From Motilimonas sp. E26 (lineage in GTDB: Bacteria > Pseudomonadota > Gammaproteobacteria > Enterobacterales > CBDFNC01), in NCBI RefSeq assembly GCF_021278025.1, contig NZ_JAIBHJ010000022.1, positions 1 through 38,324 on the forward strand: DNA of 38,324 bases, read 5' to 3'. Numbering within the stretch: position 1 is the first letter of the stretch; each line of letters opens with the position of its first letter. The notes beneath the pieces are model-generated. The model did no database searches. It saw nothing but the letters and a program-made list of their open reading frames with translations, and was not told where the DNA came from. This document shows positions 24,798-32,758 of the stretch, one piece after another. Made by a program: the position numbers and the translations under genes.

Positions 24798-25358
24798 ATG
24801 AAAAAACTTGTTTTATGCGCGCTTCTATTAGCAGCTAGCAGCGTTCAAGCCAATGATTTTTCGCCAAAAATGAAAGAACATTTTGCAACTAAAGTAAGCA
24901 CTTGGCTAAGTGACCCTATAGTTATCAAAGCGATTAAAGCACAAAATCAACAAAACGCTTCGCTAACTGACAGCGACATAAATAAACTCGATCAGCAATG
25001 GCGCACAGGTGTCGATGGCGGAGATACCACCTTAATAGATAAAACACTTAATAATGAGCTTTCAACTTACTTAAAGCAGGTTGAAACAGACGCGGCAGGC
25101 CTTTACACAGAAATATTCATCATGGATAACAAAGGCCTTAATGTTGGTCAAAGCTCCATGACCAGTGACTACTGGCAAGGGGATGAAGATAAATTTAAAC
25201 AGACTTACTCCATGGGGGCGGGTGCTATTTTTGTTGATGAAGTAGAAGAAGATGAATCTACCCAAATGTTTCAGTCACAAATGAGCGCTACCATAGTCGA
25301 TGAGAATGGTGCTCCAATTGGCGCAATCACCATCGGCATTAACGTAGACGAATTGTAA
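24798..25358 (+). CDS. periplasmic single-Cache (PDC)-like sensor protein
   Basis: A 186-residue exported protein. Signal peptide covers residues 1-18 (MKKLVLCALLLAASSVQA), cleaved before NDF. The mature part is a single PDC/Cache-type domain (LYTEIFIMDNKGLNVGQSS, then DYWQGDEDKF, and a final beta strand AITIGINVDEL). It has no membrane helix or signalling domain, so it is a free periplasmic protein. It starts 108 bases from a divergent chemoreceptor gene. A role as a ligand-binding partner of the receptor is an inference. Confidence 0.8.
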   Translation: MKKLVLCALLLAASSVQANDFSPKMKEHFATKVSTWLSDPIVIKAIKAQNQQNASLTDSDINKLDQQWRTGVDGGDTTLIDKTLNNELSTYLKQVETDAAGLYTEIFIMDNKGLNVGQSSMTSDYWQGDEDKFKQTYSMGAGAIFVDEVEEDESTQMFQSQMSATIVDENGAPIGAITIGINVDEL

Positions 25359-25363
25359 TCTGG

Positions 25364-25396
25364 TTAAGCGAACTCAACGATGCTGAGTTCGCTTAA
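25364..25396. terminator. bidirectional terminator hairpin
   Basis: TTAAGCGAACTCA and TGAGTTCGCTTAA make a 13-bp perfect stem around a seven-base loop. It lies between the Cache-like gene and the convergent ABC permease, and could stop transcription from both sides. U-runs are weak. Confidence 0.7.
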
Positions 25397-25409
25397 ATTC
25401 ACCACCCAA

Positions 25410-26531
25410 TCAATCCAACCGCTTTGAAAAACGTAAACTCGCCACCAACAAACCGATAGCAGTAAATCCTAGTAACCACAGTGCATCTAGGCTTAGATCC
25501 ATCACCTCTGCATCACGCAGCACAATGGCGCGGGACATTCGCATAAAATGAGTAGCGGGCAGCGCTTCGGCAATCCATTGCGCTGCCATAGGCATCGCCT
25601 CGTAAGGGAACATAAAGCCCGACAGCAAAATGGAAGGTAACAAAATAAAAATAGTCAGTTGCATCGACTGCAGCTGAGTTTTCGCGATGGTCGAGATCAC
25701 TAAACCTAAGGTCAAACTGGCACAAATAAACAACAGTGATGCTAGCGCCATTGAGTCGATACCACCACGAAATGGCACGTCAAATAGCACATGTCCTGCG
25801 CCTAGCACTATGGTCACTTGTATTAGTCCCACCAACACATAAGGCATTATTTTACCGACCATTAATTCCATTGGCCGTACTGGTGTGGTGATTAAAAACT
25901 CCATATTGCCTTGCTCACGCTCGCGCACAATCGCCGCCGAGGTAAACATCACCATGGTCATGGTTAAAATAACCCCCAGCAAACCAGGCACTATGTTTAC
26001 TACCGAACGCTGCTCGGGATTGAAATATTGCACCACTTCAAAACTGGGCACCGTATCAATGGGCGGTAAATCCATCACATCATAGAGCGGCATTTGTCTA
26101 AGTGTTTTGATGGTTGCCGCCACCACAGTATCCGAGCCATCCACCAACCATTGACCGACAGGTTGCGCCAAATATTGTCCGCCACTAGCCGAGGGATGAC
26201 GCACTAAGCGCTCAGCTAAATCGGGCGGTAAATACAACACCGACTTTACCTCACCTTTGGTAATCGCCGCCTCAGCCTCTTTAAGGCTGGCGTAGTTAAA
26301 TTTAAAATCAACCACTTGGCTGGCCTGCATGGCCGCCACTATCCGCGGTGCATAGGCACTGTCACTTAAATTCACTACCCCCGCAGGAAGGTGACGTGCA
26401 TCGGTATTGATGGCATAGCCAAATAACATCAGCTGCACCAGCGGGATCATCACTATCATGCCAAAGGTCATGCGGTCGCGCGAAAGCTGGCGCAACTCTT
26501 TTACTACAACGGCCCAGATCCTAAGCAACAT
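25410..26531 (-). CDS. ABC-2 type exporter permease (YbhS/YbhR-like)
   Basis: A 373-residue ABC-2 permease with an N-terminal helix, a large extracytoplasmic domain (about residues 45-170) and about five helices in the C-terminal half, containing VREREQGNMEFLITTPVRP as in YbhS and YhhJ relatives. It pairs with the ATPase at 26765 and the adaptor at 27688 to form a tripartite exporter of unknown substrate. It starts ATG 26531 after GGAG. A 232-base insertion separates it from the ATPase gene, which it once probably overlapped. E. coli YbhFSR has two permeases; only one is present here. Confidence 0.9.
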   Translation of the reverse strand: MLLRIWAVVVKELRQLSRDRMTFGMIVMIPLVQLMLFGYAINTDARHLPAGVVNLSDSAYAPRIVAAMQASQVVDFKFNYASLKEAEAAITKGEVKSVLYLPPDLAERLVRHPSASGGQYLAQPVGQWLVDGSDTVVAATIKTLRQMPLYDVMDLPPIDTVPSFEVVQYFNPEQRSVVNIVPGLLGVILTMTMVMFTSAAIVREREQGNMEFLITTPVRPMELMVGKIMPYVLVGLIQVTIVLGAGHVLFDVPFRGGIDSMALASLLFICASLTLGLVISTIAKTQLQSMQLTIFILLPSILLSGFMFPYEAMPMAAQWIAEALPATHFMRMSRAIVLRDAEVMDLSLDALWLLGFTAIGLLVASLRFSKRLD

Positions 26532-26775
26532 ATGTCATGCTCCATATATCAGCCTTGGTACTGACGCTAACCTGCGCTTTGCTTAAACCTGTCGCGGTCG
26601 AGTAGAGTCTACTGTTACGGCAAAATTTCGTTTTCAGGGATGAAAACGCAAAGCGTACAGGGGCATATTCACCGATTTTTTGCAGGAAAAATATACTCTT
26701 TCGTTTATCCAGCATTCGGGTTGCAGTAATTGTTCGAGCGCAATCAACGATAGCCTTTAAAACCCTAAGCAACAT
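26520..26775. mobile_element. 232-bp insertion flanked by 12-bp direct repeats
   Basis: CCTAAGCAACAT occurs at 26520-26531 and at 26764-26775, bracketing 232 extra bases. On the minus strand this word is the start of the permease and the stop region of the ATPase (ATGTTGCTTAGG contains both the ATG and the TAG). The insertion therefore kept both genes whole. It contains dispersed repeat copy B. No terminal inverted repeats are evident and no transposase is present. An alternative origin is decay of a lost second permease gene. Confidence 0.6.
26628..26702. repeat. dispersed intergenic repeat, copy B
   Basis: Aligns with 18683-18760 block by block (CGGCAAA, TTTCAGGG, GAAAAC, AAAGCGTA, ATTCAC, TTTTGCAGG, AAAAATA). 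It is the core of the insertion between the ABC genes. Confidence 0.6.
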
Positions 26776-27691
26776 GTCGATCCCCTCCCGTACAAGTGAC
26801 AAATACATCCTCTAAGCTAGGCGGCACTGAAATTAAGCTGCGCTGGGCCACTTGCGGCGTCAGCCAACGCTTTGGATCGGCTATTTTGCGATCCACCAGC
26901 ACCCGCAACCGACTGCCAATTTGCGCGGCAGAAAGTACTTCAGGGAGTTTAACTAAGGCTTGTTTTAGCGAGCGAAGATCTTCTCCCGCTACTTCAATCA
27001 CTTGTGCATTCATCGCATCCATCAATTGTTGCGGCGAGCCGTCGGCACGTTTAATACCGCGCTCTAAAATTGCCAAACCATGGCAACGTTCGGCTTCATC
27101 CATATAATGGGTTGAGACTAAAATGGTGGTGCCTTGATCGCATAAATCAAATAATCGTTCCCAAAATTCGCGGCGATTTTCGGGATCAACCGCCGAAGTG
27201 GGCTCGTCTAAAAATAGCAGTTCAGGGCGATGTAATGTCGCAGCAGCTAAGGCTAAGCGCTGCTTTTGCCCTCCGCTCATTGAGCCAGCCAATTGTTTTT
27301 CACGCCCTGCTAATTCATACAAGCTTAACAACTCAGCTAAACGGCTGCGGCGTTCGCTGCGCTTTAGGCCATAAATTCGCGCAACAAATTCCAGATTTTC
27401 CAACACCGATAAGTTGTCGTATAAGGAGAATTTTTGCGTCATATAACCAATGCGGCGGCGTATTCTTTCCTCGGCACCAAATAAGTTTTCACCGAGAACT
27501 TTAATCTCACCAGCACTGGGCGTTAATAATCCAGTCAGCATCCTAATAGAGGTAGATTTGCCGCAGCCATTCGGCCCTAAAAAGCCGTAAATACTGCCCG
27601 TAGTGATGGCTAAATCGACTTGGTCGACCGCTGTCACACCGGAAAACTCACGGCTCATGCCATGAGTTTCAATGGCCAAGTCAGCACTCAT
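26765..27691 (-). CDS. ABC exporter ATPase (YbhF-like)
   Basis: A 308-residue ATP-binding subunit. Walker A GPNGCGKST is near residue 38, the signature is SGGQKQRLALAAA, Walker B is ELLFLDEPTSAVDP and the switch histidine is in LVSTHYMDEA. It energises the ABC-2 permease. Only one nucleotide-binding domain is present, whereas E. coli YbhF has two fused. Its start overlaps the adaptor stop by four bases (ATGA). Its stop TAG lies inside the duplicated word at the insertion. Confidence 0.92.
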   Translation of the reverse strand: MSADLAIETHGMSREFSGVTAVDQVDLAITTGSIYGFLGPNGCGKSTSIRMLTGLLTPSAGEIKVLGENLFGAEERIRRRIGYMTQKFSLYDNLSVLENLEFVARIYGLKRSERRSRLAELLSLYELAGREKQLAGSMSGGQKQRLALAAATLHRPELLFLDEPTSAVDPENRREFWERLFDLCDQGTTILVSTHYMDEAERCHGLAILERGIKRADGSPQQLMDAMNAQVIEVAGEDLRSLKQALVKLPEVLSAAQIGSRLRVLVDRKIADPKRWLTPQVAQRSLISVPPSLEDVFVTCTGGDRHVA

Positions 27692-28629
27692 GGCAATAGC
27701 TCCACTTCAAGGGCCATGCCCGTGGGCAATTGTTGACCAGCGGCGTCTAAATCAATATCGGTTAGGTACATTAAGCGCGCTCGATCGCGCTCGTTTAATG
27801 CATAGAATGGCGTGTAAGCAGGCTCACTGCGCACCTTGCGCACAGTGCCGGTTAAACTTTGCTCACGGCTATCCACTAAAATATTAACCTGCGCCCCCAC
27901 TGATACCCGATCGAGCCAAGTGGCAGGAATATAAGCCCTTACATAAGGTCGTTCAGTAGCAAGTAGCCCCACCAGCTGTGACCCCTTGGCCACACGGTCG
28001 CCTACTTGCCACGGCATAACATCCACAATGCCAGCCTGTGCAGTAATTAAGGTTAAATCTGCCAAGTTTTTTTGCGCAATGGCCACGCCTGCTTGGGCAC
28101 CATTGACCATGGCACGAGCTTGATCTATTTGCTCACTGCGCGTACCGTTTTGTAACTCGTTCAAACTTTGTTGGGCTTGGGCTTGCTTAGCATCTGCCGT
28201 GTCTAAGTTAGCTTTGGCTTGGTCTAAATCTGCTTTGGTCAACACCCGGGTTTTATACAAGCGCTGAGTACGTACATAGTCTTGCTGCGCTTCGGTAACA
28301 TTGGCTTTCGCTTCCGCTACGCTGGCTTTAGCACGGGCAATTTCTTCGCCTCTCGCGCCAGCTACCAGCTCTGCTAACTTGGCTTGGATTTGCGCCAGCT
28401 CGGCTTGTTTTTGTGCCAGTTGTGCTTGGGCAACCGTATCATCCAAACGCAGTAAGGCGTCACCCGCACTCACTTGCTGCCCTTCTTCAACCAAAATTTG
28501 CTTGATCACTTCATTAACAGGCGCGGTTAATGTCATCCGATCCCGCTCAACCTGACCAAAAGCCCTTGGCTCTGGCTCGGTGCATCCCGTGATGATCATT
28601 AACACAGCAAGTAAAGTTAAGTACTTCAT
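27688..28629 (-). CDS. HlyD-family membrane fusion lipoprotein of the ABC exporter
   Basis: A 313-residue adaptor with a lipoprotein signal (MKYLTLLAVLMIITGC, lipobox ITGC). It has a barrel-sandwich half-motif (LTAPVNEVIKQILVEEGQQV), a long coiled-coil hairpin rich in Ala/Gln/Lys (about residues 65-190) and a C-terminal beta barrel. It couples the inner-membrane ABC pump to a channel. The gene follows the TetR gene with a one-base overlap (TAATG) and overlaps the ATPase gene by four bases. Confidence 0.9.
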   Translation of the reverse strand: MKYLTLLAVLMIITGCTEPEPRAFGQVERDRMTLTAPVNEVIKQILVEEGQQVSAGDALLRLDDTVAQAQLAQKQAELAQIQAKLAELVAGARGEEIARAKASVAEAKANVTEAQQDYVRTQRLYKTRVLTKADLDQAKANLDTADAKQAQAQQSLNELQNGTRSEQIDQARAMVNGAQAGVAIAQKNLADLTLITAQAGIVDVMPWQVGDRVAKGSQLVGLLATERPYVRAYIPATWLDRVSVGAQVNILVDSREQSLTGTVRKVRSEPAYTPFYALNERDRARLMYLTDIDLDAAGQQLPTGMALEVELLP

Positions 28630-29285
28630 TATGCGTCCTCCGAGTCAGACGACTTCAGCAAGCCATGCTGTAAGACACTGATATTATGCGCCACTAATTG
28701 CGCTAACTCATTAGGCTGACCACTAAAACCAAATTGTTGCATCAATACTGGTGGGGCAATTAATGGAAAGACCATTAAGCTAACTAAGCTTAAACGCGCT
28801 AATTCGGGGTTCACTTCATCACGTAAGCTGCCAGAGTTAATCAACGCACGAGCCAACCATTGGCGAGATAGCTCCATTACATCAGCAAAAACATTTAATA
28901 AAATCCGCTGCGGCTCGCTGTGCTCTGGCTCTTGTAAAACTCGCACTATTAATCGCGGCAAAGCAGGGTTAGGAGCCATGGCCTGGTAGTAAGTTTGCAT
29001 TAAGCTGGCAAGATCGCTGGGCGCAGCCGAGGCCGACATGTCACGTAGATTAGCTAAAACCGGTGCCAACGTTTCACGCACCATGCTTTCAAACAAGCCG
29101 GTTTTAGAGCCAAAGTAATAACGGATCATTGCAGCATCCACTTCAGCTTGTCGCGCTAATTCTCGCGTTGAAACCGTCGCAAAGCTGCGACTACCGAATA
29201 GCTGCAACGCCGCGCGAATTAACCTGCTTCGCGCATCAGAATCCCCTTTCGGTCGCCCCGCAACCCGCTCACTCAGCGTTGCCAT
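28629..29285 (-). CDS. TetR/AcrR-family regulator of the ABC exporter operon
   Basis: A 218-residue regulator, with helix-turn-helix at about residues 20-66 (ARSRLIRAALQLFGSRSF, then ATVSTRELARQAEVDAAMIR, YYFGSKTGLF) and a CecR/YbiH-like C-terminal domain. It is the first gene of the operon, joined to the adaptor gene by a one-base overlap, so it probably represses its own operon. E. coli places cecR next to ybhGFSR, which matches this layout. Confidence 0.88.
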   Translation of the reverse strand: MATLSERVAGRPKGDSDARSRLIRAALQLFGSRSFATVSTRELARQAEVDAAMIRYYFGSKTGLFESMVRETLAPVLANLRDMSASAAPSDLASLMQTYYQAMAPNPALPRLIVRVLQEPEHSEPQRILLNVFADVMELSRQWLARALINSGSLRDEVNPELARLSLVSLMVFPLIAPPVLMQQFGFSGQPNELAQLVAHNISVLQHGLLKSSDSEDA

Positions 29286-29304
29286 ACTCGCTCCTCAACA
29301 ATAA

Positions 29305-29330
29305 TTCACCTACTGATGAATATTAGTGAA
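29305..29330. promoter_or_regulatory. imperfect dyad upstream of the TetR gene
   Basis: TTCACCTA and TAGTGAA form an imperfect dyad starting 20 bases before the TetR ATG at 29285. It could be the autorepression operator. The match is weak, so confidence is low. Confidence 0.35.
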
Positions 29331-29355
29331 GAACAAGGTTAAAGGGCAGTGTTTA

Positions 29356-29386
29356 AATTCCTCAATGTGGCCTAAGTTGAGGAATT
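29356..29386 (-). terminator. hairpin at the stop of the membrane-protein gene
   Basis: AATTCCTCA and TGAGGAATT form a 9-bp perfect stem around 13 bases; the stop codon of the gene at 29372-29884 lies in its loop. The minus-strand run after it is only TTT, so it is a weak terminator candidate. Confidence 0.45.
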
Positions 29387-29884
29387 AGTTTGCTTAATCG
29401 CGGGGGGGAATAATCTATTTGCCAACAATTTTGCCAGCCAGCGGGCAATAAATATTAAAGGAATAAACGCAATCATAACAATCACACCTTGCCCCATTTG
29501 ATGGTTTATTTCGTAACTCACAGGCGTTAATTGCTGGTCTTTACTGACCCGATAAATAGAGGTTGAGCTGTAACTGTTAACATAATTAAAGCGGATCAGC
29601 TGGCTATCCCGATCCGATTGCAACACACGGATGTGGTGAATATCGCCGACATTTAACGCTACTTCTTCTTGGTCAAGCCAAAACTGATAATCAGACGGGT
29701 TAGCCAAGGCATGCACTAGCTTTATTTTTTGGTATCCTTTGCTTGTTCTCGCCAAAACAAAAAAGTTAGGCGCTTTTTCCGCAAAATTAGCTTCTACCAG
29801 CGGCGGCGCAGTAAACGTAAAGATTGCCATCAAGCCCGCCGCTATCAACGCCAAGGTCGTCATAACATTAAACAGCAGCCTCAT
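29372..29884 (-). CDS. membrane protein of unknown function
   Basis: A 170-residue protein with two membrane helices, at about residues 5-27 and 133-153, and an extracytoplasmic beta-rich stretch between them. I do not recognise a family. It starts three bases after the stop of the glutathione transferase-like gene, so they are probably co-transcribed. Confidence 0.65.
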   Translation of the reverse strand: MRLLFNVMTTLALIAAGLMAIFTFTAPPLVEANFAEKAPNFFVLARTSKGYQKIKLVHALANPSDYQFWLDQEEVALNVGDIHHIRVLQSDRDSQLIRFNYVNSYSSTSIYRVSKDQQLTPVSYEINHQMGQGVIVMIAFIPLIFIARWLAKLLANRLFPPAIKQTNSST

Positions 29885-29887
29885 TGC

Positions 29888-30484
29888 TTAACCCAGCGCC
29901 ACGTAATAAGGTTGCTGCGCAATGCGCTGGCACCAAGCTTGTATATGCGGATAGCGGTTTAAATCAAAACCACCTTGCCCAGCCACATGGGTGTAAGCAT
30001 ATAGTGCAATGTCTGCAATAGTTAAACTGTCACCCACTAAAAAAGGGGTTTTCGTGAGCTGTTGTTCCATGATCGATAAAGCTTTATTACCACCGGCTTG
30101 TAGCGATTCATACTCAGCCTGGCGCGCCGCTGGCAGGCCTAAATAATGCTGAATAAAACGGGCTACTGCGACAAAAGGCTCATGGCTGTATTGCTCAAAG
30201 AACAACCATTCATACACTTTAGCTTGTTGGAATTTATCACTTGGCATTAGCGCCGTATCGGCAGCAAAGTAACCCAAAATCGCATTCGATTCGGCTAACA
30301 AACGGCCATCATCTAGCTCCACTAACGGAATTTTGCCATTGGCATTTTTAGCCAAAAATTCAGGTGTTTTGGTATCACCCGCTAAAATATCTACCGCCTG
30401 CCACTGATGCTCAATTTGCAGCAGCGCCATCAACAGTTTTACCTTGTAGCAGTTACCTGATTGCACATCGCCGTATACGCGCAT
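29888..30484 (-). CDS. glutathione S-transferase family protein
   Basis: A 198-residue GST. The N-terminal thioredoxin-like domain begins MRVYGDVQSGNCYKVKLLMA and carries GKIPLVELDDGRLLAESNAI (the cis-proline and the Glu-Ser glutathione-binding pair); the all-helical C-domain follows from about residue 85. A catalytic Ser or Cys at residues 9-12 (SGNC) is plausible. Start ATG 30484 follows AAGGGA. A 37-bp promoter-like stretch upstream (30505-30541) is repeated at 35527. Confidence 0.88.
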   Translation of the reverse strand: MRVYGDVQSGNCYKVKLLMALLQIEHQWQAVDILAGDTKTPEFLAKNANGKIPLVELDDGRLLAESNAILGYFAADTALMPSDKFQQAKVYEWLFFEQYSHEPFVAVARFIQHYLGLPAARQAEYESLQAGGNKALSIMEQQLTKTPFLVGDSLTIADIALYAYTHVAGQGGFDLNRYPHIQAWCQRIAQQPYYVALG

Positions 30485-30504
30485 GTTGATATTCCCTTAA
30501 TCAT

Positions 30505-30541
30505 GTTGTTATCTAAAGCACTCTAACCTAAGGTTTTATTT
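30505..30541 (-). repeat. 37-bp repeated promoter-like sequence, copy 1
   Basis: Upstream of the GST gene, this stretch recurs at 35527-35563 with one mismatch. On the minus strand it contains GGTTAGAGTGCTTTAG, followed by ATAACAAC, which looks like a regulated promoter (the word TTAGAGTGC is typical of MerR-type half-sites, by memory only). Confidence 0.6.
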
Positions 30542-30589
30542 ATTACCAGAAGCAAGAAAAGGGCTGGAAACCAAGTTATGAGGTATTAG

Positions 30590-31174
30590 TTATGCGTCAT
30601 CCTTCAACTGCGCCAACTCTCGGGACGTAAGTATCGATGGCACCACTCGCGGCGAGCCTGATGCATTAAACAGCGGCGAATTTTTGTAGCTGCCACTGAT
30701 GCGCATCGTGACAAGAAGCCAGATAAAACGTGTTATAACGCCTATAAGACCACGCTGCTTGGGCTTTATCTCACCCAGAGCGGCATCTGTATTTAAGATC
30801 GCAATATTTGTTCCGAAGTTTTTATCCATCTGGGCATGATCGAGAGAGGAATGAATTAATCCAATAAATGAAATTTTTGGGTTGGCCATCGTGTTGCCGA
30901 TAGGAGTGTTACAGCACGACGCATACCAACGAACCATGCCCTTCTCACTCAGGCGTACTGCAGAAAGTCGATCTTCTCCATGCAAAAAGCGAAGACGCGG
31001 TTGCGCAACTTGCACAATCTCAGTCCCGCCTTGCGGGTCTAATACCTCAGCCGCTTTGCCAAGAAACTTTGCGAACGCTTGGCAATCGGTACAGTGGCAG
31101 ATGAGTCGATTGTGGACTCCACTGCCTTCTAGTTGGCCGCGGACGCTACCACACTGGCATTGAATTGAATGCAT
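30590..31174 (-). CDS. GFA-like zinc protein (DUF6151-type)
   Basis: A 194-residue protein with GFA-type cysteine pattern: C6 and C8 (QCQCG), C26, C28 and C31 (CHCTDC) and then SCCNTP at about 86-91, where the usual CxxC is a CC pair. The C-terminal part is extended compared with short GFA proteins. The start is set at Met 31174 since an upstream ATG adds eight residues with no family likeness. The function is unknown. Confidence 0.75.
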   Translation of the reverse strand: MHSIQCQCGSVRGQLEGSGVHNRLICHCTDCQAFAKFLGKAAEVLDPQGGTEIVQVAQPRLRFLHGEDRLSAVRLSEKGMVRWYASCCNTPIGNTMANPKISFIGLIHSSLDHAQMDKNFGTNIAILNTDAALGEIKPKQRGLIGVITRFIWLLVTMRISGSYKNSPLFNASGSPRVVPSILTSRELAQLKDDA

Positions 31175-31325
31175 CTTGGTTACCACTCCCAGTGTCATTC
31201 AAGTTAGTTTACCCAATGACGTTTTCAATAAACTATTGTCATAATCCAATAACATCACGATAGCGTTATTAGCGCCTAAATCAGGTGCGCCGCAAACCTA
31301 ATCTATACCTATCTACTATAAGATT

Positions 31326-31703
31326 TTATAAATTATTGTCCGCGTAATGAACAATTGCATCGCCCAAATAATCAACCATGTCTGGATGATACGAATTGTG
31401 AAATTTTTTCATGTCTTCATTTTCTTTATAAAATATCCCCATACCTATGTATGCTTCTTTAGAAGGGGTATAAAATCTACATGCTATTTCATAATGTTCT
31501 TTCATGAGTGCCTGAACATTTACGTTATCAACAGCTGTTTCATCTGCGTATTTTGCTAATTTTTTATACAGAACATCCCAATCTTGGTGGACAAGCTCCC
31601 TATTCACATGCGCCCAGTTATTGGTAGTTGACAAGCTATGAGCTTGCTCTGCATCTAGCGCTTTCTTACATTCAGTTAAATAATCATTACTCAATTTATT
31701 CAT
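31326..31703 (-). CDS. stand-alone TipAS-domain protein
   Basis: A 125-residue all-helical protein matching the antibiotic-recognition TipAS domain: HYEIACRFYTPSKEAYIGMG, then FYKENEDMKKFHNSYHP and VDYLGDAIVHYADN. In TipA and related MerR regulators this domain follows a DNA-binding domain and binds thiopeptide antibiotics; here no DNA-binding part is present and no MerR gene is next to it. A role in sequestering a drug is possible but unproven. Confidence 0.85.
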   Translation of the reverse strand: MNKLSNDYLTECKKALDAEQAHSLSTTNNWAHVNRELVHQDWDVLYKKLAKYADETAVDNVNVQALMKEHYEIACRFYTPSKEAYIGMGIFYKENEDMKKFHNSYHPDMVDYLGDAIVHYADNNL

Positions 31704-31782
31704 TTGTATTCCATTAAGTTACATTTGTTCGTGCCAAACTTGCCAAATCACATAGGTGAACCTAGCGCTCACTTATTTTTAA

Positions 31783-32013
31783 CATTTTATTGACGCACCA
31801 AACCATAGCCGAGTTCCTATTTGGATTCAATCGCTTAGTCTTTTTCTACTGGATGAGGATTATGCTGATTTAGCAGTTTGTTGGGGATTTAGTGCTACTT
31901 TTTGGAGGAGAGCCTTTGACCATCGGGCTCACCCTTTTAACGTATCGGCTTTTGCAGCTTTTTTATATCTTGAACAAGGCGCTTACAGTGAAAAAAGGCG
32001 TAGCTGGTACTAG
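31783..32013 (+). pseudogene. possible coding remnant without start codon
   Basis: A 76-codon open frame with no ATG, GTG or TTG start. It reads DEDYADLAVCWGF, SATFWRRAFDHRAHPFNVSA and FLYLEQGAYSEKRRSW. The composition looks coding, but I cannot name a family. It lies in the 447-base gap 31704-32150, which otherwise holds no gene. Low confidence. Confidence 0.2.
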
Positions 32014-32039
32014 TGCAATGAGATAGCCAAACATGAAAT

Positions 32040-32056
32040 GACCCTAGTTTAGGGTC
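32040..32056. terminator. hairpin in the 31704-32150 gap
   Basis: GACCCTA-GTT-TAGGGTC is a 7-bp perfect stem with a three-base loop; a T-run follows 14 bases downstream on the plus strand. It is a weak terminator candidate. Confidence 0.3.
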
Positions 32057-32150
32057 ACCGTTGATTATTTTTTTAGCTAGGTCACTATAACCGAAGGTCG
32101 TTTATACACAATCTAACCGCTGCAAATATGACCTAACCAGCACCTTAGCG

Positions 32151-32366
32151 TTAGGATTTAGTGTTTTGTTTCTGCTGGCGCAATGTGGTTACTGAGTCAT
32201 AACCAACTCCCCAGTTATCGGTATTCACTTCTTCGATTAGTACAAAGGTAGTGGCGGGATCTTTATTTAACACCTTTACCAGCAGCTCGGTGGTACCCGC
32301 AATTAGCTGCTGCTTTTGCGCCGTACTTACACCTTCGTTGGTAATCTTGATATTCACATATGGCAT
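32151..32366 (-). CDS. 4-oxalocrotonate tautomerase-like protein
   Basis: A 71-residue tautomerase, with the catalytic proline right after the start methionine (MPYVNIKI) and the family pattern TTELLVKVLNKDPATTFVLI and EVNTDNWGVG. Such proteins form hexamers or trimers and move protons on dienol or related compounds. It is the last gene of a GST, SnoaL-like, tautomerase operon, nine bases downstream of the SnoaL-like gene. Confidence 0.9.
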   Translation of the reverse strand: MPYVNIKITNEGVSTAQKQQLIAGTTELLVKVLNKDPATTFVLIEEVNTDNWGVGYDSVTTLRQQKQNTKS

Positions 32367-32375
32367 AACCTTTCC

Positions 32376-32756
32376 TTATTGTTTTAATTGTAAAAATGGG
32401 TTGTTGGCATACTGTTTGGAAACAATAGTCCACTGCCCTTGCTCATGTAAAAAACCTAAAAAATCTATGTATTGTTCACCGAGCAATGGGCAGCTTAACT
32501 TAGCGAATGCCTGCTCACCGCAAAGCTCAATTGACAAGATTTGATAGCGATATGGATGACCAAGGGCCTGCGGCACTGGACGATTAGCGACCAACTCGAG
32601 CCACTGCGCCTTAGTGCGGCGGATCCCAGGGGCATACAGGCTAACGCTGTCATCAAACAAGCTGTCTAACAACTTGGTATCGGCGCTATGTAACCCTTTA
32701 AAATAACTACCAATCATAGATTCAATAATGGCTAGATCCGACGCAGCTTCAGCCAT
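32376..32756 (-). CDS. NTF2/SnoaL-like protein
   Basis: A 126-residue cone-shaped alpha+beta fold protein: opening helices (IESMIGSYFKGLHSADTKLL), then DSLFDDSVSLYAPG and later LGFLHEQGQWTIVSKQYA. Relatives act as small isomerases or hydrolases, and many have unknown roles. It starts two bases after the GST stop. The operon suggests a role in modifying an electrophilic or aromatic compound. Confidence 0.8.
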   Translation of the reverse strand: MAEAASDLAIIESMIGSYFKGLHSADTKLLDSLFDDSVSLYAPGIRRTKAQWLELVANRPVPQALGHPYRYQILSIELCGEQAFAKLSCPLLGEQYIDFLGFLHEQGQWTIVSKQYANNPFLQLKQ

Positions 32757-32758
32757 GA

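Noticed and set aside
26521-26808. Open frame of 95 residues between the ABC ATPase and the permease
   Set aside because: It runs through the insertion and the dispersed repeat, and beyond the first ten residues has no likeness to a permease. Treated as non-coding.
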